A stretch of 64,000 nucleotides of DNA from Hordeum vulgare subsp. vulgare (GCF_904849725.1 NC_058520.1:317947186-318011185); one strand, 5' to 3'; counted from the stretch's first letter, positions 11,026 to 24,129 are shown. Made by a program: numbers and translations. The notes: a model not told the origin generated them from the letters alone.

Positions 11026-12095
11026 TGTCGGGGGGATAACCCCGGGGTAGGCTCAACGAGCCTGCTCCTTTATCTCTGGCCCAAAAGGAATGACCAAGAA
11101 CAATTTTACAAGGCCCAAGTTCTCTGGCCGGCTAGGCGACACCTACCGGCTAGGGGGCGAGACGGCCAACTCTCTGGCCGGCCACGCAGCACCTGCCGGC
11201 TAGAAGAAAGACGGTTACCTCTTCCTGGCCACCTAGGCCAAGCCAGCCGGCTAGGGACGAGGCGGCGGTACCCAAGCCGGCTAGTCAAGCAGGCTAGCCG
11301 GCGGGGATCTCAAGTCACATTAGATCGTAGGTCATGACGAGACCCTACGATTAAAGGTGTCTACGCATCAGCAAAGGTACTAGATCAGAGTGCATGGCGG
11401 GTACCAGCGTCGGTGGCCACGCCGCTGACCTCCCCCAGCTCTGATCCATCACCCAGCAAAGTGTCGGTCGTCAAACTCCCACTCCATTACTGTACTCGGT
11501 GTGGGAACAGTGGAGGTGGCCGTACCGTCTGCCCATGAAGAATCTCGCTGGATGACGCCAGACGTACCACACGTGTCCTGCGTCAACCTTACGCGAGAAC
11601 CTCATTGGCTAGCCGGCGGGTCCCACGGCCAGACGGGACCTCGCAGCCGGCGGGCCCCTCAAGCAACAAGACAATACCCCCGTGGGCCCCCTGGCCAGCC
11701 GGCGAGGCTACCAACCGGGTCCCACTCTTGTACCCTTTATCCATATTGTAGGCCGGTGGGTTCATCTATAAAAAACCCGGCCCCCCTCCATGCATAGGGT
11801 CGGTCAACTGATCACACACACACACACACACCAACCACATTGGAGAGGCAGAGACAAGCCGACTACTCCTTCTTCCTCCTCCGCAATACAGCTCCAGGAG
11901 CAACCTTGTAATTCCATCCATAGATATCATACACTCCGGCAGGACTAGGGGTATTATCTCTACACAGAGCCGTGAACCTAGTTACATCGTGCGTTCCATG
12001 CTTGTACGAACCTTGCCCCCAGCGCCCTCCATTGCCACTTTGGTTCCTACCTTTTTTAGCCTACCCATGGCTTATGTTGTGAGTATTCACCGACA
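11026..12095 (+). repeat. 5' LTR of element B
   Basis: 1070 bp; the 3' copy is 1064 bp. Several CCGGCTAG repeats lie in the first 300 bp, a TATA motif at 11767-11775 and a CA microsatellite near 11812-11832. Around 20 differences from the 3' copy in the first 345 bases by eye. Confidence 0.85.
11767..11775 (+). promoter_or_regulatory. TATA box in B 5' LTR
   Basis: TATAAAAAA after CATC, with the matching TATAAAA at 58470-58476 in the 3' LTR. It lies about 330 bp before the LTR end, a normal place for the LTR promoter. Confidence 0.55.
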
Positions 12096-12116
12096 TTTGG
12101 CACCCACCATGGGGCC
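12096..12116 (+). promoter_or_regulatory. Primer binding site region of element B
   Basis: TTTGGCACCCACCATGGGGC directly follows the LTR and matches the GGCGCCCACCGTGGGG-type PBS usual in this group, with two changes. An ATG (12109-12111) lies inside it. I do not name the tRNA. Confidence 0.6.
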
Positions 12117-14119
12117 GAGCGCGGCATCTGCTGGCTTTACACGCTGGGCGGGGCCCCGCACCTACACCACCGGATGCATCGCATCCGGATCGATCTGCAT
12201 GCCTGTGGAGCATGCCTTCGATGAGGCAACACCGATGATGATCGACGTCCCTGTCCGTCATTCGGATTCGGATGAGGAGTCCGATGACGAGGCGCCTCCC
12301 AGCGTCGTTGTCGCTGCTATGGAGAACCTCAGCATTCTCTTTAGCGACCTGCGCCTCAACGATAGTCCTTGCTACTTTGGTGAGGACTTCGATGTCAAGG
12401 TGTTGTGCGCCAGCTTCAGTAGGCTCTCTATCGCTGAGACGCCTACGCACGACGTATAGCCCAGCAACGTACTCGTCTTCGACGGCCCTCCGCTGTCTGT
12501 GGGGTTCTTCACCCCATACCATGTTGCCACCGTCTCCAACGTCGTGGAGGTGATGGTCATCGGCGCTGGCACCAGCAGGCTCATGGCAAGGCGTCAGCAG
12601 ACGCTGGTGAGCCTGCTGCTGTCACCACTGACACTCTTCAGGCTACGCTTACCATCCTGAAGACGCCCATCGCCGCCTCTACGAACAATAACGACGCGCG
12701 GGCATCGCTGGAGGAGGCTCGTAGGCAGATCTTGGAGAAGGACATCGCCATCGCTTCCGCGAAACTCCGGATGAAGACCATGCAGTGCGAGTATAACTCC
12801 GCATACGGCCTCACTCCAGTTTTCGATGCCCCTAGCCGGCTTGGCTCGGTCCGGGGCCACGACCGGGTCATCGCCGAGATTCTAGGCGGAAAGCAGCCCA
12901 TCTACGAGACTCCTTCAGCCAACTAGCACGCGGTCCAGGCGACCATGGCAGAAATGCCAAGTTTGGAGGGCGAGGAGCGCGCCTTCCATGAGAAGCGGGT
13001 CAAGGATCTCCTTGACGCTGCCAATGAGCAGCAGACATGGCTTGACCCCGGTCAAGCCCAATCAGAGTCTCCGGGACCCAACCCTGGAGCGCGTCGCAAC
13101 ACAAGCGGTCATCAGCACGCTGAGGGATCTTCCTCGCATCGCACTTCCGGCTGGAAGGGCGAGGGAAGCCACGACAGGCGCTCCCAGCGCCAGAGCTAGC
13201 ATACTTCGAGCCGGCGTCGTGGAGGTGACGAGAGTGACTCGGTGTATGAGGTTCCTCATCAGGGGAGGACCCATGCCACCGGTTCGCAAGGTGCCCTTCC
13301 GATCGCGGCTCGGATCGGCGCTGGCGTTCCCGAGGGCGATCAGGACGCCCGCAGGCGTCTCAACGCCCTGGCCCAGTCAACCCTTCTGGAGGAAGACGAC
13401 CCCATCGGTCCGGCCTGCTTCGGCCCCCAGATCCCCGGGGAGCCGTTTCCCCGAGGCTTCACCTTGCCTCGGGACACTCCCAAGTACAACGACACCGCCA
13501 AGCCAGAGGACTAGCTGATCGACTACACCACCGCCGTTGGCATTGCCACGGGAACAAACGCGTAGAAGTCCGCTACGTGCCACTCATGTTGGCCGGCTCG
13601 GCTCAGACTTGGCTTAACAGCCTTCCAGCCGACAGTGTCAACTCATGGGTGGAGTTTGAGGAGGCGTTCGTTCGCAACTTCACTGGCACCTACAAGCGCC
13701 CTGGCCGGCCTCGCGAGCTGGCCATGTGTGTCCAGAGGCCCGACGAACCCCTTCGCGACCACATCACTCGCTGGACGGAGCTTCGCAACTCCTGCGAGGG
13801 AGTGCATGAGGTACAAGCCATCCAGTACTTCATCGACGGTTGTCGAGACGACACTCTCTTCAAGCACGAGCTCATGTGCTCCGAGCCCACCTCTCTGGCG
13901 GTTCTCATGGCCAAGGAGGACAAGTACGCCATGGCCGACTCCCCGATGCGAGTCAAGGTGACCGCCTCAGACAAGGCAATCCCCACGCCGGCTATTCCTA
14001 AGCCAGCTGGAGACAATCGAGGCGGCCAGAACAACAACAAGCGCAAGGCGGATCAGCTAGACTTGCGCTCCAACAACAAGTTGGTAGCCAGCGTGGAGGG
14101 TGAGGCGTCGGCTACTTAG
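12109..14119 (+). pseudogene. Element B gag, broken
   Basis: The N-terminal part reads in frame 1 to a TAG at 12457, then in frame 3 over 12732-12926, 12945-13199 and 13242-13514, then in frame 2 from about 13577. The last part (13577-14119) carries the Retrotrans_gag domain: LAGSAQTWLNSLPADSV, FEEAFVRNF and a PLRDHITRW block. Gag makes the capsid-like particle that packages element RNA. At least two frameshifts and several stops separate the parts. A stop at 14117 splits gag from the protease in the same frame. Confidence 0.8.
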
Positions 14120-14182
14120 GCCGGCTCTCAACGGAAGCGGCCCAACAAGAGCAATTGGTTGCCGAGCTAGACTTTCGAGCAG

Positions 14183-15223
14183 ATGCTTGACGCACCCTAC
14201 AAAATACATTCTGGGGCACAACCTTCTACCCACACCCTTCGACAGTGCGGCTTTGCACGACGGCTGTCGCAAGGGGAGGACTTGCCGGCTGCCCCAGGTG
14301 CACAGGCTGCGCCTCAAGCTCCGGGTCCTGGTCCTGCTCCGGCTCCACCGCCGCTGTCTCGCGACGATGGCTGCCTCCACGACGACTACCCTCATCAAGA
14401 CGGAGCATTCGTCGTCTTTACCAGTGAAGACAATGATAATCATAGCCTGCACCAGCGACGGCGCGAGGTGAATGCCACGGTCCCCTCGGTTCCTCAATAC
14501 ATGCACTGGTGTGAAAAGCCCATCACATGGAGCCGGGTCGACCATCCTGCGGTGATGCCCAACCCGGGCTCATACGTGCTCGTCCTCGAACCCACCTTCG
14601 CCTCCAAGAGGCTCACATGCCGGTTCTCCCGGGTGTTGGTCGACGGCGGTAGTAGCATCAACATCCTCTACCTCGACACCCTCCTCAAGTTCGGGCTCAA
14701 GGAGACGGACGTCTTGTCGACCAACACTCTCTTCCACGGCATCGTGCCGGGGCAGTCCTGCTCGCCCATCGGCGAAATCCAGCTGGATGTCCTCTTCGGC
14801 GACAAGGCTCACTTCCGCCGCGAGTCCATATGGTTCGAGGTGGTGGACCTCAGCAGCCCGTATCACGCGTTGCTGGGCAGATCGACTCTGGCCAATTTCA
14901 TGGCTATCCCCCACTACACCTACCTGAAGATGAAGATGCCGGGGCCAAAGGGCATCATCACCATTGCTGGCGACTACAAGAAGTCGCTCGAGTGTGCACA
15001 GGATAGCAGCTGCCTCACCGACGCCATGGTTATTGCTGAGAAGAGGAGACAGATTGACCGGCTCGTGGCTCAGGCTACCGAGCAGTCGGCGATCCCTTCT
15101 CCTCCATCCCAGTCGGCTGGCGAAGGCTCCTTCAAGCCGGCTACAGAAACCAAGCAGGTGTCACTCGACCCTACAAACCCCAAGCAATGCGTCACCATCG
15201 GGGCTAGCATCAGCCCCAAATAG
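14183..15223 (+). pseudogene. Element B protease region
   Basis: A 346-codon frame, in the same phase as gag and RT. A proline-rich linker (about residues 40-65) leads to the aspartic protease with VLVDGGSSINILY and the later HALLGRSTLANF flap/ILG-type motif. The DGGS active site in place of DTG/DSG is usual for Tat elements. It would cut the Gag-Pol polyprotein. Stops at 15221 and 15273 separate it from RT. Confidence 0.8.
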
Positions 15224-15861
15224 GAAGGCGAGCTCGTCGACTTCCTCCGTGAGAATCGGGACATCTTTGCATAGCCCCCCAAAGACATGTTGGGTGTTCC
15301 AAGGAAGTACGCCGAGCACAAACTTCACGTGCGACCGGATGCAAAGCCGGTAAAACAACCTTTGCGCCGCTTCACTGAGGGGAAGCGGCGTACAATCGGA
15401 GAAGAGATTACCCGACTCCTTGCAGCCAGCTTCATCATGGAGGTTTTTCACCCGGACTGGTTAGCTAATCCAGTCCTGGTGCTGAAGAAAAACAACACAT
15501 GGGGAATGTGTATCGACTACACAAGCCTGAATAAGGCCTGTCCGAAAGACCCTTTCGCGTTGCCGCGGATAGATCAAGTGATCGACACCACTGTCGGCTA
15601 CAAAATGCTCTCGTTTCTGGATGCTTATTCAGGCTACCATCAAATCAAGCTGGATCCAGCTGATCGCCTGAAGACCTCCTTCATGACGACCTTCGGGGCC
15701 TATTGCTACACCACCATGACGTTCGGTCTGAAGAACGCTGTTGCGACATTCCAACGCTACATGCAGCAGTGCCTACTACCACAGAGTGGCAGAAACATGC
15801 ACGTCTATGTGATGACATTGTCGTCAAGACCAAGCAACACTTCAGCCTCCTCGACGACCTG
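15224..15861 (+). pseudogene. Element B reverse transcriptase, first part
   Basis: Contains CIDYTSLNKACPKDPFALPR, FLDAYSGYHQI and MTFGLKNAVATFQR, the N-terminal and palm blocks of a Ty3-type RT. The frame shifts at about 15810-15813 inside the catalytic YVDD motif. The sequence is cut at 15861 by element C; ACCTG at 15857-15861 repeats at 39673-39677, where RT resumes. Confidence 0.85.
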
Positions 15862-17379
15862 TGCTACCTCTTGCGCTTGCGTTGGTTTTTCCCTTGAAGA
15901 GGAAAGGGTGATGCAACATAGTAGCGATAAGTATTTTCCTCAGTTTGAGAACCAAGGCATCGATCCAGTAGGAGTGTCAAGATGAGGCACCAATGTACCT
16001 AGGCAAAAACAAACAAACTTGCACCCAACGCTATAAAGGGGTTGTCAATTCCTTCACGATTATTTGCAAGGTGAGAACTGAAGGTGGAAAGTGCAACAAA
16101 GTAAAAGTGTAGATCTGAAAATATGATGTGAAGTAGACTAGGGGGGCATAGTGTTCACTAGAGGCTTCTCTCATGATAGCAAGTATTACGGTGGGTGAAC
16201 GAATTACTGTCGAGCAACTGATAGAATCACGCAAAGTCATGATGATATCTAAGGCAATGATCATACATATAGGCATCACGTCCGAGACAAGTAGACCGAT
16301 ACTTTCTGCATCTACTACTATTACTCCACACATCGACCGCTATCCAGCATGCATCTAGTGTATTGAGTTCATAACAAACATGGTAACGCTTTAAGCAAGA
16401 TGACATGATGTAGAGGGATAAATTCATGCAATATGATATAAACCCCATCTTTTTACCCTTGATGGCAACGACATGATGCGTGCCTCGCTACCCCTTCTGT
16501 CACTAGGTGAGGACACCGCACGACATGAACCCAAAACCAAGCACTTCTCCCATTGCAAGAATTATAGATCAAGTTGGCCAAACGAAACCCGAAACTCAAA
16601 GAGAATTACAAGGATACAAAATCATGCATATGAGAGATCAGAGGAGACTCAAATAATATTCATAGATAATCTCATCGTAAATCCACAATTCATCGGATCT
16701 CGACAAACACACCACAAAAGAAAGTTACATCAGATAGATCTCCATGAAGATCATGGAGAACTTTGTATTGAAGATCCAAGAGACAGAAGAAGCCATCTAG
16801 CTACTAGCTATGGACCCGAAGGTCTGTGGTGAACTACTCACGCATCATCGGAGAGGCAATGGTATTGATGAAGAAGCCTTCCGTGTCCCAATTCCCCTCC
16901 GGCAGGGCACCAGAACGGTCCCCAGATGGGATCTTGCGGAGACAGAAGCTTGCGGCGGTGGAAAAGTATTTTCATGGCTCTCTCCAGTGGTTTTGGATTT
17001 TTAGAGAATTTATAGGCGAAAGAGGTAGGGCACAGGAGCCACGGGGGCCCCACAAGCCTACTAGGCCTGCCCCCGAGGCCGGGGATAGGGGGCTTGTGAC
17101 CTCCCCCGAGGTCCCCTGCCTTGGTTCTCAAGTCTCCCGCGTATCTTCTGTTATGGAAAAAATCATTCCGCAAGTTTTATTCTGTTTGGACTCCGTCTAA
17201 TATTCTCCTGTGAAAAAGGTCAAAACACGGAAAAAACAGAAACTGGCACTTGGCACTGAGTTAATAGGTTAGTCGCAAAAAAGATATAAAATAGCATATT
17301 CATGCATGCAAAATATCAAAAGTTGACAAGATAATAGCATGGAACCATCAAAAATTATAGATACGTTGGAGACGTATCA
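15862..17379 (-). repeat. 3' LTR of element C
   Basis: 1518 bp. On the minus strand it carries a GC-rich hairpin bounded by CCACAAGCC (17050-17058) and GGCTTGTG (17091-17098), and a TATAAATT motif (about 17009-17016). The right partner totals 1516 bp after removing D. Confidence 0.85.
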
Positions 17380-17396
17380 AGCATCCCCAAGCTTAA
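17380..17396 (-). promoter_or_regulatory. Polypurine tract of element C
   Basis: On the minus strand TTAAGCTTGGGGATGCT abuts the LTR start TGATACG, giving the PPT of C. The same 14-mer core recurs inside C. Confidence 0.75.
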
Positions 17397-18747
17397 CTCC
17401 TGCTCGTCCTCGAGTAGGGAAGTGATAAAGACTGAATTTTTGATGTGGAATGCTACCTAACATATTTGTCCTTTGTAACTTCTTCCTTGTGGCATGAATG
17501 TTCAGATCCGTAAGATTCAAAACAATAGTTTACTATTGACATGAAAACAATAATACTTCAAGCAAACTAGCAAAGTAATCATGAAATTTTGAAATAACAA
17601 GGCCTAAGAAAGTTATCCCTACAAAATCATATAGTCTGGCTATGCTCCATCGTCCCAACACAACGAATTTAAATCATGCACAACCCCGGTATTGGCCAAG
17701 TAATTTTTTTCGCACTCTTACTTTCTCAAACTTTTTCAAGTCTCACGCAATACATGAGCGCGAGCCATGGATAGAGCACTATAGGTGGAATAGAGTGTGG
17801 TGGAGGTTGTGAGGCAAAAAGGAGGAGATGGTCACATTGGCTTGGCGTATTAATGGGCTATGGAGATGCCCATCAATAGATATCAATGTGAATGAGTAGG
17901 GATTGCAATGCAATGGATGCACGAGAGCTATAAGTGTGTGAAAGCTCAAAAGGAAAACTAGTGGGTGTGCACCCAACTTGCTTGCTCACGAAGACCTAGG
18001 GCAATTTTGAGGAAGCCCATCATTGGAATATACAAGCCAAGTTATATAATGAAAATTCCCACTAGTATATGGAAGTGTCAAAACAAGAGACTCTCTATCA
18101 TGAAGAACGTGGTGCTATTTTGAAGCACAAGTGTGGAAAAGATAGTAGCATTGTCCCTTCTCTCTTTTTCTCTCTCCTCTTTTTTGTTTGGGCTCTTTGG
18201 CCTCTTTTCATTTTTTTGGTGGGCATCTTTGGCCTCCCTTTTTTTTTATTTCCTCACATGGGACAATGCTCTGATAATGATGATCATCACACTTTTATTT
18301 ACTCACAACTCAATACTTAGAATAATGACGACTCTATAGGAAATGCCTCCGACAGTGTACCGAGATGTGCAATGATCTAGCTTAGCGTATGACGTTGAAA
18401 CATCTCGCTAGCTATCTTATGATCATGCAAAGGCAATATGAAAGTGACGGCACAAGTCATGAGACGGAACGGTGGGAGTTGCATGTCAATATATCTCGAA
18501 ATGGCTATGCAAATGCCATAATAGGTAGGTATGGTGGCTGTTTTGAGGAAGGTATATGGTGAGTTTGTGCACCGGCGAAAGTTGCGCCGCATTAGAGAGC
18601 CCAGGAATGGTGGAAGGTGAAAGTGCATCTATACCATGGAATCACGTTGGTCATGAAGAACTCATATACTTATTGTGAAAGTTTTATTAGTAATCTAAAC
18701 AGAGTGCTAAACACATACTCCTAGGGGAAGGGTTGGTAGGTGTTAAC
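17397..18747 (-). other. Element C internal non-coding region, 3' part
   Basis: About 1.35 kb matching the last part of D's interior (about 35290-36600) in opposite orientation. The open frames here read antisense to the element and are low-complexity (Phe/Leu-rich), so I do not call genes. TTAAC at 18743-18747 is the target site of E. Confidence 0.6.
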
Positions 18748-20269
18748 TGATGACCCACAAGTATAGGAGATCAATCGTAGTCGTTTCGATAAGTAAGAGT
18801 GTCGAACCCAACGAGGAGCAGAAGGCTCCGATAAACGGATTTCAGCAAGGTAATAAGTGCAAGCAATGAAAGAAGCGGTAACAAGTGATTGTGTAGCGAC
18901 GTGAAACGTAGCAAGCAAAGAGTAACAAGTAACAAGTAGTAGCCACGGTGCAGCAAGTGGCCCAATCCCTTTGGTAGAAAGGGACAAGCCTGAACAAAGT
19001 CTTATAGGAGGAAAAACGCTCCCGAGGACACACGGGAATTTCTGTCATGCTAGTTTCATCATCTTCATATGATCCGCGTTTGTTACTTTGATAGTTTGAT
19101 ATGTGGGTGGACCGGCGCTTGGGTACTGCACTTACTTGGACAAGCATCCCACTTATGATTAACCTCTCTCGCAAGCATCCGCAACTACAAAAGAAGAATT
19201 AAGACAAAGTCTAACCATAGCATTAAACTAGTGGATCCAAATCAGCCCCTCACGAAGCAACGCATAGACTGGGTTTAAGCTTCTGTCACTCCAGCAACCC
19301 ATCATCTACTTACTACTTCCCAATGCCTTCTTCTAGGCCCAAATATGGTGAAGTGTTATGTAGTCGACGTTCACATAACACCACTAGAGGAAAAACAACA
19401 TACAACATATCAAAATACCGAACGAATATCAAATTCACATGACTATTATTAACATGACTTATCCCATATCCTTAGGAACAAAAGTAACTACTCACAAGAC
19501 ATAATCATAATCATGACCAGAGGTGTAATGAATAGCATCAAGGATCTGAACATAGACTCTTCCACCAAGTAATCCAACTAGCATCAACTACAAAGAGTAA
19601 TCAACACTACTAGCAACCTTACAAGTACCAATCGGAGTTGCGAGACGAAGATTGGTTACAAAAGATGAACTAGGGATTGGAGAGGAGATGGTGCTGATGA
19701 AGATGTTGATGAAGATGCCTCCTCTCCGACGAGAGGAGTGTTGGTGATGACGATGGCGACGATTTCCTCCTCCGAGAGGGAAGTTTCCCCGGCAGGATCG
19801 TCGTGCCGGAGCTCTAGATTGGATCTGCTCAAGTTCCGCCTCGTGGCGGCGACGAAACCACGAAAAAGCTCCCGATTGATTTTTTCCAGACCAAAACCCT
19901 TCATATAGCAACAGGGGGAGCTAGTGGGCCGCCAGGCAGCCCACAAGCTTGCCCTGCGCCACGAGGGGGGGTGGCGGAGTGGGGGCTTGTGGAGCCCTGG
20001 TGGCCCCCTCCGGTAGTTCTTTCGCCCAGTATTTTTTATATATTCCAGAAAAATCCACGTAACTTTTCAGGGCATTTGGAGATGTGCAGAATAGTGGACT
20101 AGGATTTGCTCCTTTTCTAGTCCAAAATTCCAGCTGCCTAAATTCTCCCTCTTCAAATAAACCTTGCAAAATAAGAGAGAAAAGGCATAAATATGGTACC
20201 ACAAGTAATATAACAGCCCAAAAAGCAATAAATATCAACATGAAAGCATGATGCAAAATGGACGTATCA
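18748..20269 (-). repeat. 3' LTR of element E
   Basis: 1522 bp. Hairpin arms CCACAAGC (19941-19948) and GCTTGTGG (19985-19992) precede a TATATG-like motif (about 19904-19909) in minus reading. About 19 differences from the other LTR in the first 250 bases, by eye. Confidence 0.85.
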
Positions 20270-21804
20270 ACTCCCCCAAGCTTAGACCTCGCTTGTCCTC
20301 AAGCGAAAACCAAGCTCCGTAAACATGTCCACATGTTGAGGGACGAAGGTGTCGATTAAACATAATACGGACACGAGGGCATCATGATCACACATAGAAT
20401 AGCAATATATCATAAAGATTCCTATGGGAAAGTAACAATTCCTTCACAAAGCAAAGCATGAAGCAAAAACCTTACCGAGAAGTAACCAAAAATAGTCCAT
20501 AGTCATTGAAGCAATTGCAATTTATGACAACATCAGAAAGAGTCAAATAAGCGCTTGTAAGGCAAAACCACATACTCAATCATCTCTTTTGTTTTCCACA
20601 ATTGTTACAACTCACGTGGTACTCATGGTGTTAAAGTTTCAGCTGGACACAGAGGAAGATAGGGGCTTATAGTTTTGCCTCCCAACCATTTACCTCAAGG
20701 GTAAAGTCAACAACAATAAACCATAAGTACTCAACTCCAAGTTGTTATATGAATATAGATCTTTCCCAAACATGTGACGGTAGCCAAGACAAAGGAAAAA
20801 AGGGAATTGGTGATGATCACCTTGACTCTTACAAGGACAAAAAGTAAAGGTACAAGATAGGCCCTTCACAGAGGGAAGCAGAGGTTTTCATGCGCTTTTA
20901 AGGTTTGAATTCGTGTCCTCTTAGTGCGGAGGAACGTCACTTTATATTGCCTCCTGTGATAAGGAACTTTATTATGTAGTCTGTCGCTTTTATGTCTTCC
21001 TCATCACAGGTTCGTAGAAAGCTTATTTTCCACACACTAATAGATCATACATATTAGAGAGCAATTTTTATTGCTTGCACCAATGACAACTTACTTGAAG
21101 GACCTTATTCAATCCATAGGTAGGTATGGTGGACTCTCATGGCAAAACTGGTTGGAGGTTTATGGATGCACAAGTAGTATCTCTACTTGGTGCGGGAGTT
21201 TTGGCTAATATGAGGTGGAAGCAATCGTCACATGCTAAGGGATCTCTAATCATATAACATTGTTTGGAACCAAGCAAACACAATTCATTATGTTGTCTTC
21301 CTTGTCCAACATCTACTCCTAGGCATGTAATAGTTTGGTGAGTGCTCACAATTGTAAAAAGTGTCTAAGATGATATATTTATATGTGAACCTCTCTTTAC
21401 TTATTACTTCTTATTAATTGTAACAATGACTGAGGTCTATGCTGATTTATTCTCAACAAGTTTGAATCATCATACGTGTCATAAGTGAAGTTATCACTTT
21501 CCATAAGATCGTCTCATGATCTTTCATGCTATCGTTCTTTTCATACTTTTGATCATGGCACAAAGCAAAGCCCTTAACTAAGATACTCTTTATTATATAG
21601 CTCGCCAGCTCGAATACATCGGGGGAGAGACAAAAGCAAAATACTCAAACTAAAAACTAAAGACTTATTCCTCTAAAAGAAGAAATAAAAACTGAAAAGG
21701 AAATAACTAAAACAAAGGTAAAAGAAAAAGATATAAAGGTGATACGATACCAGGGCAACTCCCCCAAGCTTGGCAGAAGCCAAGGGGATTGCCCATACCA
21801 ATTC
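20270..21804 (-). other. Element E 3' non-coding region with PPT
   Basis: The PPT (minus AAGCTTGGGGGAG, 20271-20283) abuts the LTR; a second identical motif is at 21759-21771. The 1.5 kb between matches the F region at about 54340-55836. An open frame at 21137-21349 is shared with F but starts at GTG, not ATG, so I do not call it a gene. Confidence 0.6.
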
Positions 21805-22320
21805 TTAGTTGTCTTCCTTTGGTGGTGGTGGTGTTGTTGTCGGAGTAGTCTGATCATCCGTCTTCCAAGGCGTAGGTGCTCCATCATGGCAGGATGAGCG
21901 AGTAGCCGGAATCCTCAAATCTGCAGCCAACCTTATTGATTTAAATCTGTACTCATACTCATAGTTTTAATTCTGCAGGTCATAGATTTGGCCCTGAAGT
22001 TGGTCAACCCTATCGTAGAGCCTGGAGAGGTGTTTCCCAATATCAATGGCATCCATCTTGTGATTGTTAGTGAACTCCGTGATCATCGTGTGGTTGCAGT
22101 TGAGTACACGCTCCACCATCCCTTGGCACTTTAAGACTTGTTGCTCCATTGCTTCGAGCCTCATCTCCACGCTTCCGGTCTTCTTAGGTCCCTCAACATC
22201 ACGGATGTGCAACATCCCCTCGCTCATCTTGATAGATTGAGGGAGTTTCAGCACTTCCATGAGGTAGGGATTGATGACCTTCTAGAAGATCTTGTCCTTA
22301 GGAGCGTTTGGGAAAGTCAT
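21805..22320 (-). pseudogene. Element E ORF3 (coiled-coil protein after integrase)
   Basis: ATG at 22320 (MTFPNAPKDKIF) is followed by a stop near 22281. The frame then continues from 22260 with a heptad-rich segment (VEMRLEAMEQQVLK, LSRLYDRVDQLQGQ) that looks like a coiled coil. It stops near 21967 and further reading ends in a Thr/Pro-rich tail (TTPTTTPPPPKEDN) at 21805. The tail matches that of F ORF3, while the N-terminal part does not. Position after INT is where Athila elements may carry an env-like ORF; no signal peptide or membrane segment is visible. A TATA motif lies 86 nt upstream. Confidence 0.55.
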
Positions 22321-22404
22321 GATGATCTAGATCTGCCACAGAAACAGCCTCGAAACGAAAACAGAGGGAAACTACGCAATACGGAGATCAAAAACTTCGG
22401 GCGA

Positions 22405-24120
22405 CTATATATTGATTTTTTCTGGGCCAGAAGGAGTCTTCCTCAAGAAAACGGAGTCCGGGTGGCACACGAGGTGCCCACAATCTTGCCCTCCGCCACC
22501 ACGGGGGTAGGGGCGGTGGCAGGGCTTGTGGCCGCCTCGTTCGCTCTCCGGACTGCTTTTTATTTTTCTAATTTTCCAACAATTCCAAAACGGAAGAAAT
22601 TTCCTATTGGAAAAGTATCGGAGTCCAATTTCTTGCCGAAACACATATATCTTCATTTCAAGGTCTGAAACAGGCTGATAAACATCCCTTATGTACTCCT
22701 CTGGAGTTATGACATTGATGATATTGGTCTCAACATTTATGGGAGTACCAGAGATGTAATGCTTGATCCTTAGACCATTTACCACTCTAGGAAAATTTCC
22801 TTCCGTGTTATTGATTTTGATGGCACCGGAACGATATACTTCCTCGACAACATAGGGACCTTCCCAATTAGAGAGAAGCTTGCCTGCAAAGAATCTCAAA
22901 CGAGAATTGTATAGCAAGACATAATCACCTACATTGAACGCTTGTTTCCGTATTCGTTTGCCGTGCCATCTGTTAACCTTTTCCTTGAACAACCTGGCAT
23001 TCTCATATGCCTGGGCTCTCCATTCATCTAACGAGCTGATATCAAACAACCGCTTCTCACCGGCAAGTTTGAAATCAAAGTTGAGATCTTTGATTGCCCA
23101 ATAAGCTTTGGGTTCCAGCTCAAGAGGTAAATGACAGGCCTTACCGTAAACCGACATGCCCATGGGATTCTTATAAGCAGTCCTATAAGTCCATAGTGCA
23201 TCGTCAAGTTTGCTAGACCAGTTCTTTTGAGATCTATTGACGATCTTTTGTAGGATCAACTTGATCTCCGTATTACTCAACTCCACTTGACCACTAGACT
23301 GAGGATGATAAGGAGATGCAACTCTATGGTTGACATCATACTTAGCTAGCTTCATGCGGAAAACACCATGAATGAAGTGTGAACCGCCATCAGTCATCAA
23401 GTATCTAGGGACTCCAAATCTTGGGAATATGACTTCTTTAAGCATCTTAATAGAGGTGTGGTGATTAACATTTTTAGTGGGGATAGCTTCTACCCACTTA
23501 GTAACGTAATCCACAGCAACTAAGATGTGAGTGTACCCATTGGAACTCGGGAAGGGTCCCATATAATCAAAGCCCCAAACATCAAATGGTTCAATGACAA
23601 GTGAATAGTTCATAGGCATTTCCTGACGCTTACTGATGTTCCCTATTCTTTGGCATTCGTCACAAGACAAGACAAACTTACGGGCATCCTTGAAGAGAGT
23701 GGGCCAATAGAAACCTGATTGCAATACCTTATGGGCAGTTCTATCTCCAGCATGGTGTCCTCCATAGGCTTCGGAATGACACTTCTACAGGATCTGTCCG
23801 TGTTCATGTTCAGGCACACAACGTCTAATAACACCATCTAGTCGTTCCTTATAAAGGTGAGGATCATCCCAAAAGTAATGTCTCAAATCAAAGAAGAATT
23901 TCTTCTTTTGTTGATAGGTGAAACTGGGTGGTATGTATTTGGCTACGATATAGTTTGCATAATCAGCATACCACGGTGCACTATGTGAAGTGCGGATGAC
24001 ATTTAGTTGCTCATCAGGAAAGCTATCATCAATAGGTAGTGGTTCATCAAGGACATTCTCTAGCCTAGACAAGTTATCTGCTACAGGGTTATCAGCACCC
24101 TTTCGGTCAAGGACGTGCAA
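22405..24120 (-). pseudogene. Element E integrase
   Basis: The region 24120-23785 leads into the zinc-binding part (H..HHAGDRTAHKVLQSG, then CDECQ), split by a stop near 23785. The 439-codon frame 23724-22405 holds the catalytic core with D in GFDYMGPF, D in LMTDGGSHF and E in GQVELSN, then the C-terminal GPY-type module. The DDE triad is intact. The enzyme would insert element DNA and leave the 5-bp duplication seen at its ends. The stop breaks it from the zinc finger. Confidence 0.85.
22406..22532 (-). promoter_or_regulatory. Putative internal promoter module of E: hairpin plus TATA before ORF3
   Basis: In minus reading, an imperfect GC-rich hairpin (22476-22532; outer TTGTGG/CCACAA, inner GGTGGC/GCCACC) is followed by ATATATA (22406-22412), 86 nt before the ORF3 ATG. 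The hairpin sequence closely resembles the one in E's own LTR. Promoter activity is inferred. Confidence 0.4.
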
Positions 24121-24129
24121 ATCAAATTC

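Noticed and set aside
11812..11832. CA repeat in B LTR as a functional element
   Set aside because: Simple microsatellite with different length in the other LTR.
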